The position numbers and the translations under genes are program-made. 64,000 nucleotides of DNA from Caenorhabditis elegans (Eukaryota > Nematoda > Chromadorea > Rhabditida > Rhabditidae), in assembly GCF_000002985.6 (NCBI RefSeq), contig NC_003284.9:16306001-16370000 (forward strand). Direction: 5' to 3'. Below the pieces are notes generated by a model. The model did not search any database. It saw nothing but the letters and a program-made list of their open reading frames with translations, and was not told the origin of the DNA. Position 1 is the stretch's first letter, and the number at the start of each line of letters is the position of its first letter. Positions 11,730 to 24,221 of this stretch are shown piece by piece.

Positions 11730-12600
11730 CTGAAAAAAAAAACAATAACTAAATCTCAATCTAAATGAAAAAAAAAAGGATGAAATGAAAGATGAAGTGG
11801 AAGCGCCGAGTGTGTGTTTCAGAGGAAAAAACGCCGGCGTAGCCAGCCATCAAAATGGAGGCGTTCTCGGGGGCACATTCTTTCTCTCTCTATCTCTCTT
11901 CACTTCCAAGCAACACACCGCTCCGCCCTCTTTAAGGGGTTCAGTCTGTTTCAATTTGCGACTTTCGCCCACGAAAACGTTCCTCTGACCTAACGCTGAG
12001 ACGTTTCTGTTTGCATTAAGGTTTGCACAGAAGGCGGGAAATGTGGGGATGATTGTGGTGAGAAGTACGCAAGTAGAACAGAGTTTCGGATTAGTTACCT
12101 TCAGAAATGAAAGTACAAAAGCCAAAAGCCCTCCTTGCCAAGAAATTGAGATAGTGTTGAAGAAGGGTCGGTAGGAGAATCAACAAGATGCGTCATTTGG
12201 AAGGAGCAAATATTTCGGGAAGGGAGCTGGTAACTAAATGAACGTAGGGGAGGATGAAACTCAAAAAAAAAAAAACGATAAGAGTAAACGTGGACATGTG
12301 GAGTCAAAAGTAAAAAAAATGAAAAAGCATCAGACTACGTTATGGGTAGGCCTTCCACGAAGGCGAGGCGTGAAAAGGGCACACCACGTCCGTCCTACTC
12401 TCACGCACCCGCACCATCACACTTTGTGTACTGCGGCCGACGCTGCGCGGGGCCTCGCGCCACTACAGCTGTGTGCAACAGAGAAGCGCGATGGTGTGAG
12501 GGCGGCCGGAGTGTGGGGCGTGGTGTGGTGCGGACGGGCGAGGGTAGCGCCTTTGTGGAAGGTCTAATTATGGGTACTCTTTAAAATAGGTTTGCAACGA
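11730..12600 (-). promoter_or_regulatory. candidate promoter region of the minus-strand gene, GC-rich
   Basis: Immediately upstream of the minus-strand start codon the DNA changes composition. The stretch 11790-12010 is fairly GC-rich. The stretch 12340-12560 is strongly so, with runs such as GCGGCCGGAGTGTGGGGCG and CTGCGCGGGGCCTCGCGCC. No such island occurs elsewhere in the neighbouring 10 kb. No ORF here has splice support. A promoter or chromatin-entry element is an inference from position and composition. Confidence 0.4.
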
Positions 12601-14684
12601 TTTACAAACTTACAGCTATATCACGATTTTCTTACTGAGAAATTTCAATTAATCTGCAGAAGTAATGAGAACTGTTCATTTTCTTGTTATGGTTTCTGGT
12701 ACTGTCTTAATTGAAAATTAAAATTGAAAATTCCGTTTCATTTTCAAAAAATTTCAATTATTGAAGTGCGACTTGAACAATTTCAAATTATTTTCTGCCG
12801 AATATGAAACAAGATGTTATAATGAGCATGATTTCGGTAAGTTTCCTGAATCATTGAAGAGTGGGCACTTGAGTTATTGAACTATCCGGAATTTGGAGCC
12901 ATTAGAATTGCAAGTAGGCCACCTTTGAAAAAATCTAGTACAGAATAGGTTTAGGGTTAAATTACTGTCACAACTGTATCAAAATACATACAAACCTGTA
13001 TTTTAATACATTTGTGACGTCATAAATGTATTTAAAAACGTTTTGCAACACTACTTGAATAACGCCATAAAGTTTTCAGATTTAACAAAAAAAGTGGTGA
13101 GTTCAAAAACGAGTTGTGCTCAAAATCGTGACTCCGATATTGCTTATCCACGCAATTTTATTATAAACACCCAAGAGAACTAAAGTGCATTAAAACATCC
13201 GTTTTGTGCAAATCGACCGGAAATTGGAACAAAACATTAAGAATTTTTTTCTGCAAAATCTATATTTTAGATATTGGAATTATAAACACAATTTTATTTC
13301 TTTTTCTGAAAAATCAAGAGAACAAATAAACTGATTTTTTCTAAGTCTACATCTCAAAGGTTTTAGGATTTATTAAAAAAAAAAAGGAAAGTTGTAGAAA
13401 TACAGTATGACAAAAAGCGCTTGTTTTGCAGTTACATTTGTTTTGATATATACAAATGAGGATAATTGAAATACAATACTAATATATAAATTAATCAATA
13501 CAGTGCAAGTTTAATATAAAAAATACAATTGGAAAGAGACGTGTTAAACATTTTGGCACGCGGTAGTCTAGAAACTTCATCAGAAAACACTTGCTTCGAC
13601 TATTCTTTAAAGACAGTTCCCTCTAACTAGGTGCGGTTATTTGCATTTCTTTGTCCTGTTACGTATCATAACATTTATTAGCCCACTTTTCCTCAAATCA
13701 ACATGACAAACAGACCCAAACACTGCCAAACATGTTCATTGTGACGAGGAGCATCATTAGAAAAAGAAAAAAAGTGATGATCAAACGATGCCACAGTAGT
13801 ACAGCACAAACAGTTATTGTTGCGTAAACGAACCAGTGATGGGTGAGAATTGTGGGAGGCGAACTAGTTGGTGATTCAGGGGAAATAAATCTACAACACA
13901 TTGAAAGAACGAACACAGAAAGAAAGAGGGAGAGAGAGAGAGAGATCTGGTGGAGGAGGTGGAGATCCTCTGCTTGGTCATCACGTCAAAAAAAGAGCGA
14001 TAAAATGGAAAAGAGAGAGTGCAATGAGAGGAATGGATTCTCTGGATGTCAATAGAATGGGCAAACATTTGAAACATATCGATGCGCATCCTGGGCAAAT
14101 CAGAAATCATGATGCTTTTTGTATTGGAACTATTGTGCAGAGGTTTTTTCATTGTTGAAAACTACGAGAAACATCGATTTCTGACTGAAAGTAGTGTATG
14201 GAAAACCATTGCAAAATATTCGAAAATAGTTTTTTTTTAATTGGAACTGCCTCACACAGTTATTTCTTGATGTGAGCATGATACTGTAAAGTTTCGAGTC
14301 GCGGTGTGCACATTGAACCTGATTTAAGTGGTGATGTGTGCATCGTCCGTCAAGAATGCTCCAAATTTTCTAATGAGCACGTTGAAAATTTACTGATAAT
14401 GTAGGAGGTTAATAATGCTCTAATCTCAGTTAACCTTTTCTAATTTTTTTTGAAAAATAATTTTTTAAAAATTAGAAATCCAGAGTCAGAAAAGGAAAAT
14501 TGTTCATTTTTCGCCATTCTAAATTTTAAAAGTGAAGAAGTGAAAATTTTTTTCGCAATTAGTATATACGCATCAAATTGTACGTACTTAAGAGTTGCGA
14601 CAATGTTTCGCCTATCAATGCTCTAAATTTTGGGTTCTTTTTTGGAAATTTGGAAAAAAAATCAACTTTTTCTGGAAATTAACG

Positions 14685-15068
14685 TAGGGGATTTTGTCTA
14701 AATACACGTATTATGACCCAAAACGACCAAATATCATAATAAAACGTTCCAAAAAATGTGGATTTTTCATAATTTCCGGTCAAAGTTTTTGCAAAATTGT
14801 CAAAATGTTGAAAAAAAAGAGCTTTTGAGGAAATCCATAGCAATGTCGCTTGTTCCGACCCCTACAATACTTTAATACGAATAATTGAAACAAAATTACG
14901 GTATAAAAAATGTAGAAAAAATTGTTTTTCGGTCGACTTCCAAATTTATGAGTGGCAAAAACACTTTTTGACAGTAAATAAAAAATGTTCAAATTTTTTT
15001 TTGAAAAGTTTCATCATGATATTCGGCCATTTTGGGGCCAAAAAAGAGGTTTTTAACAATTTCCCCAA
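14685..15068 (+). mobile_element. ~400 bp TIR element, family 1, copy A
   Basis: Shares ordered blocks with four other copies in the window: ACGACCAAATATCATAATAA, TTTCATAATTTCCGGTCAAA, a TTGAGGAAATCCA block, GTTCCGACCCCTACAAT, GGTCGACTTCCAAA, GAGTGGCAAAAAC, CTTTTTGACAGTAAATA and GATATTCGGCCATTTTGG. The ends resemble degraded versions of the GTAGCGCCAGTGGGG / CCCACTGGCGCTAC termini of better copies. It has no coding capacity, as in a non-autonomous element. Confidence 0.7.
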
Positions 15069-16299
15069 TTAGATTTCAAGTTGAATTAGACAAAATCTTA
15101 ACTTAATATATACACTCACTTCATCTTTAATTTTAAGATTACTACATAGGCTATAAGAAAAAGTTTCACCTGAAAATTATTTTTGAATAATGACAGAGTT
15201 TTTTTTTGTTAGTTGAAAAATAAAAGCGGAACATTTCGCGTATGCAAGCTACTTTCACTAACTTATTTCCCTATTATTCAACAAAATCGGGAATTTTATT
15301 TTAAAAAAAGACGTAGATATTTTGTAAATTTCCCAAAAAGAATCTATTAGAAATAAAACAAAAATATCGTTGACCTCCCGAACTCGCGACTTTCATAGAA
15401 AAGTGTGCAGCGATGATAATTCTCCATCTAATTTTAGCAGAAGCTGCACAACATCTAGACACACCAGTTGCTCATTCCCAGCTGATCACAAGACATTGTA
15501 ACTTAACTCGAGTGTCCGGTGCAATCACCCGGAATCTTAACAATACACTCGTCACATCTGTTATATATTTTAAGTGTCACCTCTTCCTCTCCCAGCTGTT
15601 CCAACAAATTGATTTTTAAACTTTCTGTGTGAGAGTTGAAAATGCGGATATTGAATTAGAAATACTTATTTTGATTTTAGCGAGTCTATTGATAATTTTG
15701 AAAAATAATAAAACTGAAAGTTAACGTTTTGATATTTTTTCATAATTTTGGAACTTTTGGAATATTGAATAGTAACCTTTTTTCTGAACAAATTTTTATC
15801 AATCACAGTATTAACCTGCCATGTGATAGTACCCGAAATTCAGTTTTCTACTAATTTCAGACTATAAATTTAAATTTGAATAAACCACAAAAGCTTCCAG
15901 GCACATACATTCTCTCAACAGGTACTCTTCTATAGTTGAAACAGATTCAAATTTCTTCTAATTCAGGTTCAAATTGCCCTCCAACACTTTCTGGTTAACA
16001 ATTGAATAATGAGGTAATATAAGACGAAGAGGTCGCGGGAAGACGAGAGAAAGACTTGTATTGGAGGCTAATGAGTGATTGAAACACAGTTATTCAAGGA
16101 CAACAAAGTGAGAGAATTAAGAGAGCGTAGAACATTCAATTCAACAAGTTATTGAGTTAAATTGTGTTTTGTTAGACGGGAAGGGGAAGTAGTAGCAGAG
16201 AAAGGGAGTTATGTTCAATAGTTGAAACTATACCTATATTATACTGAATATAGTTTTCCAAAAGTGTTCTGTGTCAAAAATGTTATTACAATAATTCAA

Positions 16300-16707
16300 A
16301 AATGAAGGATGTATAAATACACTTATAATGATCTAAAACGACCAGATATCATAATAATTCAATCTTAAAATTTTTTCGATTTTTTGTAATTTTCCGTCAA
16401 AGTTTTGGCAACGGCCACAATTTTTAAAAATATGAGATTATCAGGAAATCCAAAGCAATTTCGCATGTTCCGACCCCTACAATGTTTTAATACAAATAAT
16501 TTATACAAATATTAATAGGAATACTTTTTATAAAAAATTTTTGGTCGACTTCCAAAATTATGAGTGGCAAAAACTAAATAATTGTCACTTTTTGACAGTA
16601 AATAGAAAATTTTCAAATATTTTCTGAAAAGTTTTATTACGATATTCGATCATTGTGAAACCATAGGAATAGATTTTTCACACACTGGCGCTACTCTACC
16701 TTTAATA
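16300..16707 (+). mobile_element. ~400 bp TIR element, family 1, copy B
   Basis: Same block order as copy A: ACGACCAGATATCATAATAA, GTTCCGACCCCTACAATG, GGTCGACTTCCAAAATTATG, TTTGACAGTAAATA and GATATTCGATCATT. It keeps a recognisable right end, ACTGGCGCTACTCTACCTTT. It stands in the same orientation as copy A, 1.2 kb away. Confidence 0.72.
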
Positions 16708-18239
16708 AACGGAGGGCACTTTTGGAAACAGATAATGATATTTTCTTATCTTAACGGTTTGAAAGTTATATTTACTGTTGATTTTATAATTTTTTCTGTA
16801 TGTTTCACATTTTTGTCGACCCCCCCTTTTTCCTGAAACTGTAATTAATTTTTTTCACCACTAAATCTTTTAAAAAAATTATTATAAAAAACTCTAATCT
16901 TAAAAATAGTTGTATTTCTTCCTGCCAGTTACGCATTGAATTTACCTCTTACTTAACTTCCATGACGTCTGCGTTGCGATTTCTGTCACTTTTTCACCTT
17001 TCTGTTTCATTTTTCAAACATTTATCAAAGGAATTGCGAAGAAAAAGTTAATTCGATAAACGAAGACAAAACCGCACAAAACACAATTGTGTCTTGTGGG
17101 AATAAGGGTGAAAAAATACAGGTTCTAATATAATACAACAGGAAAAAACGATAGAACGAGGTAGGAGGAGGTCCTTGTTTATTTTTCGTCTTTGCCACGG
17201 ATTTTTAGACACACACAAACACGAAATGCTTGTAGGTCAAACCATTTTTTTTATTGGAAAATGTTGAGGAAATCAAGTTTTATTTTGTACTTTTTAATTA
17301 ATTTTTAATCAAATTAAATGCAAAATTTTGGTTAAAGTATGGACTTATTTTAAAAAAATCCAAAGTTGAAAGGTTAAAAAGTTTAAAAACAAGGATAGAA
17401 AATAGACCGTGACTACCAAATATAAGTGTAAAAAATTTGAATAAAACTTTGAAATTTTTTATAAACTTTTTTACATTAATTTTCAATAAATATGGCTTAT
17501 TTTTTTTCAATTAAAAGTCCCCAACCGGCTCTACACTTCCTCTAAAAAAAAATTAGGGAAAACACAATTTTTACACGAAAACTTAAACCCTCCCTAATGA
17601 CCTACTCAAAATTTCTCACGAGGGTCTACCTTCAGACTAATAGCTTATTCAAAAGAAGTCTTGAAAAGTTTAAAAAGTAAAATAATTCCAACAAAAAAAA
17701 AAAGAAAAAGCCGAAATTTGAGGTGCTAAAGAAGAGAGTTGACTTGAGCATCACTTCTCAGATATTTGTCTGAAAGCTTTTAAACTACTGAAATACGAGC
17801 TTTTTTTGCAGAATATTTGCAAAAAAGTGGGAAATCAAGTTTATTTGTAAAAAATTATAGAAATATTGAACTAAAAGCTCTTGAGTTTTTTGAATAACAA
17901 CAAGTGCAAAAAATTAGATCTGGCAGCTTTTGAATTCAAAATTCGAATAACTGAAATCAGTTTTGCAATAAGTATGAGTTAGGCTGCAAAAATGACTGAA
18001 ATACAAGACCTTCATTTTGAAAAGAGTAGAAAATAAAGTATATTTTTTGAAGAACTGACACAAAAGTTCAGCCATCTTATAACTACGAACAGAAACTGCA
18101 AGAAGTTTTTAAAGAGTATCGGATAAGCTACAAAACAGCTGAGAAACAACAAAAAGAACAAAAGATGCTACAGATGAACGAGAAGAAAAATTTATCGAAA
18201 ATTCAGGTTGAGGAAGTGTAGCAAACTTGACGAAAAATG

Positions 18240-18530
18240 TGAAGCACGTGAGAAAATGAGGAAAAGCCAAAGGTTCTTCCCGGTTTTTGCATCCTCTTCA
18301 CAACAGGTCAATCCTTTTTTCTTCTCCCGTTTTTTCGCCAAAAACACAACACATCGAAGAGACATCTAGTGGAACTATGTAAACGAGTTTGGTAAGAAGA
18401 GGGAGGCGGCAAGAAAACGGACATCTCCTCGCCATCCCCCTTCTTGTTCACGTGTTCGTTTAGCGAAGCATCAGCGCCTCTTCTATTCGTTTTCAATTTC
18501 TTTCGGAGGCCCACTCATCTCTCATCTGTC
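18240..18530. promoter_or_regulatory. candidate regulatory block in the gene desert
   Basis: Higher-complexity DNA than its surroundings. It contains an E-box CACGTG near 18450, pyrimidine-rich CCTCTTC and CTCCTCGCC runs and CATCTGTCGCTAG. There is no splice-supported ORF. It could be a distal promoter or enhancer for the minus-strand gene upstream. The evidence is composition only. Confidence 0.22.
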
Positions 18531-21370
18531 GCTAGTTTTTTTTCTGCTTGAAAATTAGAAACTAAGCAGAGAAGAGTATTTGGGAAAATTGTTAAATAAT
18601 GCTGGCTAAAACATTAAACATATCAGTTCCGCAAGAGAAAAACCTTAGGTTTTCCTACAGAATAAAAGCAAGCGCATAACAATCTGATTGATATACTGTT
18701 AGAAAAATGTTGCGGGAAATTAATTTTTTTTGAAAAAGAAGCTATTATATGGCTTCTGAAAGCAAACAAGTCTGCAACAATTCAACGTTCAAGAACACAA
18801 TTCAAGGACAAGCTGTAGTTTCAGAATTTTCTTATATCAAGTAGCTCAAGTTGCCAAAACACATTTATAGTTTGGTTTCACGCTTTTTAATAAGTTTCCC
18901 ACAAGATAAAAACAAGTAACTACCTTGTTTTTCCTATTAGTATTGCACTGACAAAGACTAGTTTCGAGGTCTTTTAGAAAATGAATTACGACATTTTCGA
19001 AGCACTAATAGTAAGTCTTTGTAGTTATCATGATATATTATAATGTAAAAACTGTTTTTTTCGTTATCAAACTGACCAATTGAAAAAAAAAATTATCTTG
19101 GATTCAATACTAATAATGGGAAAAAATACGGTATGTCATTGACTATCAAAATGAGCTTGTGACTTGGGTAGAAACAAGAAACTGGGAAAAGTGGGTTCCG
19201 CGCAAGCTCGAAATCCGTTCACGGTTAAAAAAATAGGCTAGCAGCAACTTACGTTAAAATATTATCTCAACTTCAAATTTTATAACTCTAAAATGAGCCA
19301 AATTACGGGTTTAACCTGTTAAATGCTTTACACACATAAATTAACAAATCGTAAAGAAAATCCAAATAACATCAACTGAACGCACAGTTTCATAAATGAA
19401 AAACTCATGTCATTGTTTGAAAAAGCTGGAAAAATGTTATGTTTTCCTAGGATTTTTTCTCCTTGGGGCTAAAGTTTTGCGGCCATTGTCCTCTACGGTG
19501 ATCGTTATTTTGAGAGAATCTTTATTAAAAAGTCCCGCTGGTAATTTGGTGTGCTGATTTCATTCTCAGCAACCGTTTTCAGAAATACTTATTGAGACCA
19601 CCCACACCGCCGAGTTTGGTGGGTGGCCCATAAAACATGATTGTACTGTAACCATTTTTACTTGTCATAAATAGTTGTAATGCCTGGAATTCGTAACTTA
19701 GTAGCAACATTTCAATTCAATTATCCAAAATGAAAAAAAATTGGTTTCACTAAATATGCCAAGATTTTCAGAAAAATGAACCTGCAAAATTGGTAGAAAT
19801 TTGGCTAACAAAACTTGCACAAAATGGCATTGAGCACAGTAAGTTGAAGAATCGAAATCTAAATAAACAATTCTGAGAGAGAGAGCCTTCTCTTGAATAA
19901 ATTCATTTGAAGTTCCCAGTTGGCGGAAGAATTGAGAGAATTGAAAAGTGACGCGATCACGAAGAATACGACTAAAAAAAAAAATAAAGATGAAGAGAAA
20001 ATGAATAAAACAAAAAGTGAGGAAGAAAAATGAGGAGGGAAGAATGATGAACATCTGGAAATTGGAAAAAGAATGAGGGTTAGGGTTCACGCAAAAATGA
20101 AAGATGTGATGGAAAAAGAATGAGAATGGCGCGAAAAAAAGTTTTTTTTTTGGGAGATGGATATAAATAAATTCTTCAACACATTTTTCTTCGTCGGAAC
20201 TTTCCCAAAAGGTCTGGAAAGAAGACTAGACGAAAGGAAGAACGGGGTGCGATAATGAAAGCGTTCAAGTGAACGTACATATACAGAACTAGTTGGTTTC
20301 AGTCGGAACCCCCAAGTGGCACAAAGGTTGAGTAGGCTAGAAGTAGTAGTATTTGAAAACCGATCGCATGACAGCAAATAATGCTGGAGCAAAATGAAGA
20401 TGAGTGAGTTTAGTGGAAAATACGTGAGCTTGAGGAGTATAAGGTGCGCAAATATGTATTTTTTTGGGATTTTTACGAGAATTTCTAGTTTAAAAGGGGC
20501 ATTGGGCAAATGGATCCAATCAAATTAATTATCTGAATGGACCTCTTCAAAATAATTAAAACTTATCTGAGCCCACATAATATTTTAAGATTTTCAATCT
20601 TTTTAAAACTTTTACAAAGTAGGTTTTCGAAAAATTGTCAGGAACGTAGCGATGGCAAGGCAAATTAAATAAAGAACATACCATTTTTACCTAATAGTCT
20701 TGCACCCCTAATAATCCAATACTGCCTTAGTATTTGAAGTTTTTTACCGATTACATTTTTTTTTTAATTTTTTCCTCCAAGATTCTCGGTTGCACTAGTC
20801 TACATGTATATTATAGGCTCACCAGCACAATTGTGAGGTACGGGGACCGAATTTATAATAATGACTAATGCATACTTATAAGATTTGCTTTAATATTTCT
20901 CACTAATTTTAAGAAGTGGAATCAAAATATCTCGAGAAACTTTTAATATAAAAAAATGTGTTTCAGGTTTGTCTGTTTAAGAAATGCTGGCCAGACTACA
21001 AAAAAATTGAATTAAAATTGAAATTGTTTCAAGCATGAAGCTTCATAGTTATTTAAAAAGCAATAAAACAGAGATTTCTGTTTTGAAAATAGCATTTCAT
21101 ATTACCACTTTTGGGAAAATTAAGTTGCGCAAAACTTTTATCATTTCCTGTTGACATTGGTTCGCTCAAAATATACTTTTTCACTTTTTTTTACCTTATC
21201 TTAACGTAGCAAACAAATCATCGTACCATTATTTGAAACAAGTGTAGACTTATGTTTAATCTTTTTTAAATATAGTTATCAAAAATTTTATGTTCTTTAT
21301 TTTGAAAAAAAAATATTATAGATTATTATTTTTCAGAAGTACACAGCCAATACCGTAATAACATATTGTA

Positions 21371-21574
21371 TTGTTGAGGTGCCTCTTTGAACCGAATTCC
21401 TTGGATTTTGTGACGTCATTGCTTGTAACGGACCTGCTATCCACCTGCCTCTATTCTCCCTTCGCGTTTATTTTATGTCGCTACACATTTTGGATTACTT
21501 TGAGCGATGAACATGGTGAATGTGTGCGACTATATCACGTATCTTATTATTTTGTCCATGAAGGCAAAATTTAA
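21371..21574 (+). pseudogene. possible orphan GPCR-like exon (TM2-TM3)
   Basis: A 67-codon frame encodes a hydrophobic segment, VTSLLVTDLLSTCLYSPFAF, then CRYTFW and later a Cys followed by VRLYHVSYYF. The order (LxxxDLL helix, proline, aromatic-Trp, then Cys beginning another helix) resembles TM2, extracellular loop 1 and TM3 of a rhodopsin-type GPCR. The codons are less AT-rich than the flanks. There is no convincing in-frame acceptor or partner exon, so it is either a decayed fragment or a chance similarity. Confidence 0.22.
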
Positions 21575-22583
21575 GTGACAAGTTGACTCCATATTTTGCC
21601 AGTTGATTACTAATTTGTAAACTGGTTTCGCAAAATTAAGAAGTGTGTGTTTTGTGCAGATTTGCAAATGCAGGAGCACATATTATATCATTAATATCAA
21701 ATAAGTCAAGTATCTATTGAAATATTCCAAAATTGTAGATTCTTCGTTAAAAATATTGGTGATTCTTTATTCTATATGTTTAATCAATATAAATTTTTAT
21801 ATTTGGATGGCTGATAGGACTTTTCGAGAAAAGTATATGTTGCCTATTTTTGACGAAAAACTACATTCAAATTTTAGAAGAAACTTTGAAATCATTTGTT
21901 TTTTTCTGCAAAATTTTTAAATTTTTGAAATGTTTCTTTGAAATTTTTATAAAATTGTTAAAGAAAAACTCGCTTGCGCTTAATCTTAAAAAATTGATCT
22001 TTAAAAATTAACTTTTTTCATGCGTCCATGTGTCATTTTAGAAAGAAAGTAATTTTTGCTCGAAGTGCTCAAATTTGGCACAAAACAAAGTTGAAACAAT
22101 TTTATCGTTAACCGGCAATTGCCGAATTTGCCGAACCCTAAAAATTTTGGCAACGGCAAGTAGTGTTAAGGAACAAACGGCCGCCACCAGCGTAATCGGG
22201 GCGAGTGAAACGGGCCAGCCTTTTGATTCGTGTGGACCACCACTATGTGTGGTTCATACAGGCATTTCTTACTAGTGTTTTTCGGATTTTCTTCACAACT
22301 TTTTTCGTGTTCATTTTCTCTATTTTGACAATTAAAAAAAACTTGGATATTGAAGATTTGTTGATTGATAACTAGAGGTGCGATTTTTGTATGGATCATA
22401 TACCTAATGAGGTGACAATTACAGGGATCGTCATCGAGGATGCAAAGAGGCAATTAACTGGCCGAAGCAATGAAAATACTTGTTTTTGCAATAACATTGT
22501 TTTAGAAATATGATACCTAGCAGGTGATAATGACTTTGTAATTATAAGAAATGTAGGCGGTGTTCTAGATGATAGATAACAGT

Positions 22584-22594
22584 AGTATATAAAA
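22584..22594 (+). promoter_or_regulatory. TATA-like element upstream of the helicase remnant
   Basis: GTATATAAAAA occurs about 490 bases before the ATG at 23082 in otherwise gene-free DNA. Position and motif fit a core promoter, but TATA-like words are frequent in AT-rich DNA, so support is weak. Confidence 0.2.
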
Positions 22595-22763
22595 AACCAA
22601 GAGAGTTATAGTCATCACTGAATTTTTAGGACGACTGTGTGTTGTTCATCTTTCTATATTTTTTTCTCTTCTTAAAACCAAAAACCAAAAATTAAGTCAT
22701 AGTACTGAAATTTGTCCGAAAATCTGAAACTTGTCTGGAAATTGGAATTTGTCTGAAACTTTA

Positions 22764-22897
22764 GAGAATCTGGAAACCACAAAAAGCGCATTTTCAATCA
22801 CAATTGATTCAAATTATTACATTCTTACTATTTTCGAAAATATACGAATATGAATGACGTCAGAGAATCTGGAAACCGCAAAAAGCGCATTTTCAAG
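22764..22897. repeat. 35 bp direct repeat pair
   Basis: AGAGAATCTGGAAACC followed by A or G and CAAAAAGCGCATTTTCAA occurs at about 22763-22798 and again at 22862-22897. The copies differ at one base. The region between them (about 63 bases) is not repeated. Confidence 0.7.
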
Positions 22898-23081
22898 CAC
22901 CTTTTCTGAAAACTTTTTGTATCTGATTTTATCTTAAGAAGATCATGACCCATCACCTACATCCTGTTAACATAAAGGCATGTTGTTGTCGAATTAATCA
23001 TGTTGCGTTTTTTCATCCTTAAGACCCCCTGCCGTGCTCCACCTACATCCGACTAACTTCAAACGGATTGCACAATAAAGT

Positions 23082-24221
23082 ATGCTAAGTTTGATAACCT
23101 TGGAGATAGCATCCGGATTGCTGGATATATTCTGTAGAACAGCATTCTGCATATTAATTGCATCAGCTATCGGCTGCCTATTATTATCTTTCTTTCTCTT
23201 CGAAAAAATCTACGAGATGGCGAACAACGAGCAACAGGATCTGTTGAATAAAATCATCCGTGATGATTCCAAAAATGTAAGTTCGCTTCTATACTTTATT
23301 TACCGAAAGTTACCTTTTTTTCTAATTTTTAAAACTCTACCTTTATTCATTTTCTGAATTCATTCAATGTCCAAAATTCATTTTTTTAATTCTATAATTG
23401 ATGTATCGAAACTTAATTTTTCTATTTTTTTAAAAATAATCTTCCTAATTCACCAAAATCCATTTCTTCAAAATTAATTTCTAATTTCATTCATTTCTAA
23501 AATTATTTTTAATATTTTTTTTCCCAAAATTCGTTATTCGTTTTCAGAAACAAGTATTGTTAATGATAAATGGTGCAGCTAGGACAGGGAAAACATTTTT
23601 GATCAAGCTAATAGAAAACTCAATGAACAGAAGCGCAGGAAAAAGAGTAGTTTTGATGACTGGATCTACCGGGAAAGCAGCAAAAGCGATCGGAGGGCGC
23701 ACACTGCATTGCACAATTGGCCTACCGAACGAAAAACCTGAAGATCTGGAAAGCTTGAAATCTCAGGCATTCATCTACGCCACGACACGACTTATTATCA
23801 TCGATGAAATCACACTCCTAGCGAGCTGGCACCTGGATGCGACGGACATGGTTCTCAAAAGAACGCAGAAGAGGACGGATGCGCTCTTCGGCGGGCTATC
23901 GATCATCCTCGTGGGGGATCTTCGACAGCTGAACTTGGGAACAAGAGCGAATTTCTCATCGAAGCCTACAACCACGGAGGACAAAAATTCAAACTAAACG
24001 TTTCGGATGTCTACGCACTCGTTCACGAATTTGATCTTACTGATGGACTCTCGAATGAGCTGGAAGCTGCAATAATTGAACATAAAATGATCCAATACCC
24101 CCTAATTTCTTCCCAAGTTCGTAGTTTCTATATTGAAGGGAACCGTCTGGATGCCCCCGCAAATAAACTTTTCACAAGTAAAATGCCACGACGACTATTC
24201 CTAGGACTTGTATATACTTGA
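23082..24221 (+). pseudogene. PIF1/Helitron-type helicase remnant, frameshifted
   Basis: The first exon, 23082-23276, joins across a small intron (GTAAGT to TTTTCAG) to 23548-23997, giving 214 codons. The second exon carries superfamily-1 helicase signatures in order: Walker A GAARTGKT, an RVVLMTGSTGKAAKAIGG segment with HCTIGLP (motif Ia region), Walker B IIIDEITLL and motif III VGDLRQL. These are the PIF1-family signatures also found in Helitron Rep-helicases. Motifs IV-VI are missing. At about 23931 the coding sense moves to another frame, which stays open to a stop at 24221 (96 codons, GNKSEFLIEAYNHGG onward). The gene is therefore broken by a frameshift, deletion or lost intron. The first exon encodes an unexpected hydrophobic stretch (CILIASAIGCLLLSFFLF) before the helicase-like NNEQQDLLNKII. 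A short tandem copy of GACTATTCCTAGGACT follows at about 24193-24240. It is probably a dead transposon-derived ORF; a degenerate but expressed gene is less likely. Confidence 0.68.

Larger units (their letters stand above)
12601..22560. other. 10 kb gene-poor region
   Basis: No complete gene is recognised. It holds two copies of a terminal-inverted-repeat element (14685-15068, 16300-16707), a GA-repeat near 13927-13945, a compositionally distinct block at 18240-18530 and a coding-like scrap at 21371-21574. A few fragments of other repeats are present, including TTAGTCTTGCACCCC-type pieces near 20700 and GCCG-rich pieces near 22105-22160. The overlapping minus-strand frames at 19698-20509 are T-rich on translation and lack splice context. 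Confidence 0.5.

Noticed and set aside
19698..20509. Two adjoining minus-strand frames of 130 and 140 codons
   Set aside because: The translations are Phe/Leu/Ser-rich from purine-rich plus-strand DNA; no domain, no acceptor or donor in phase.
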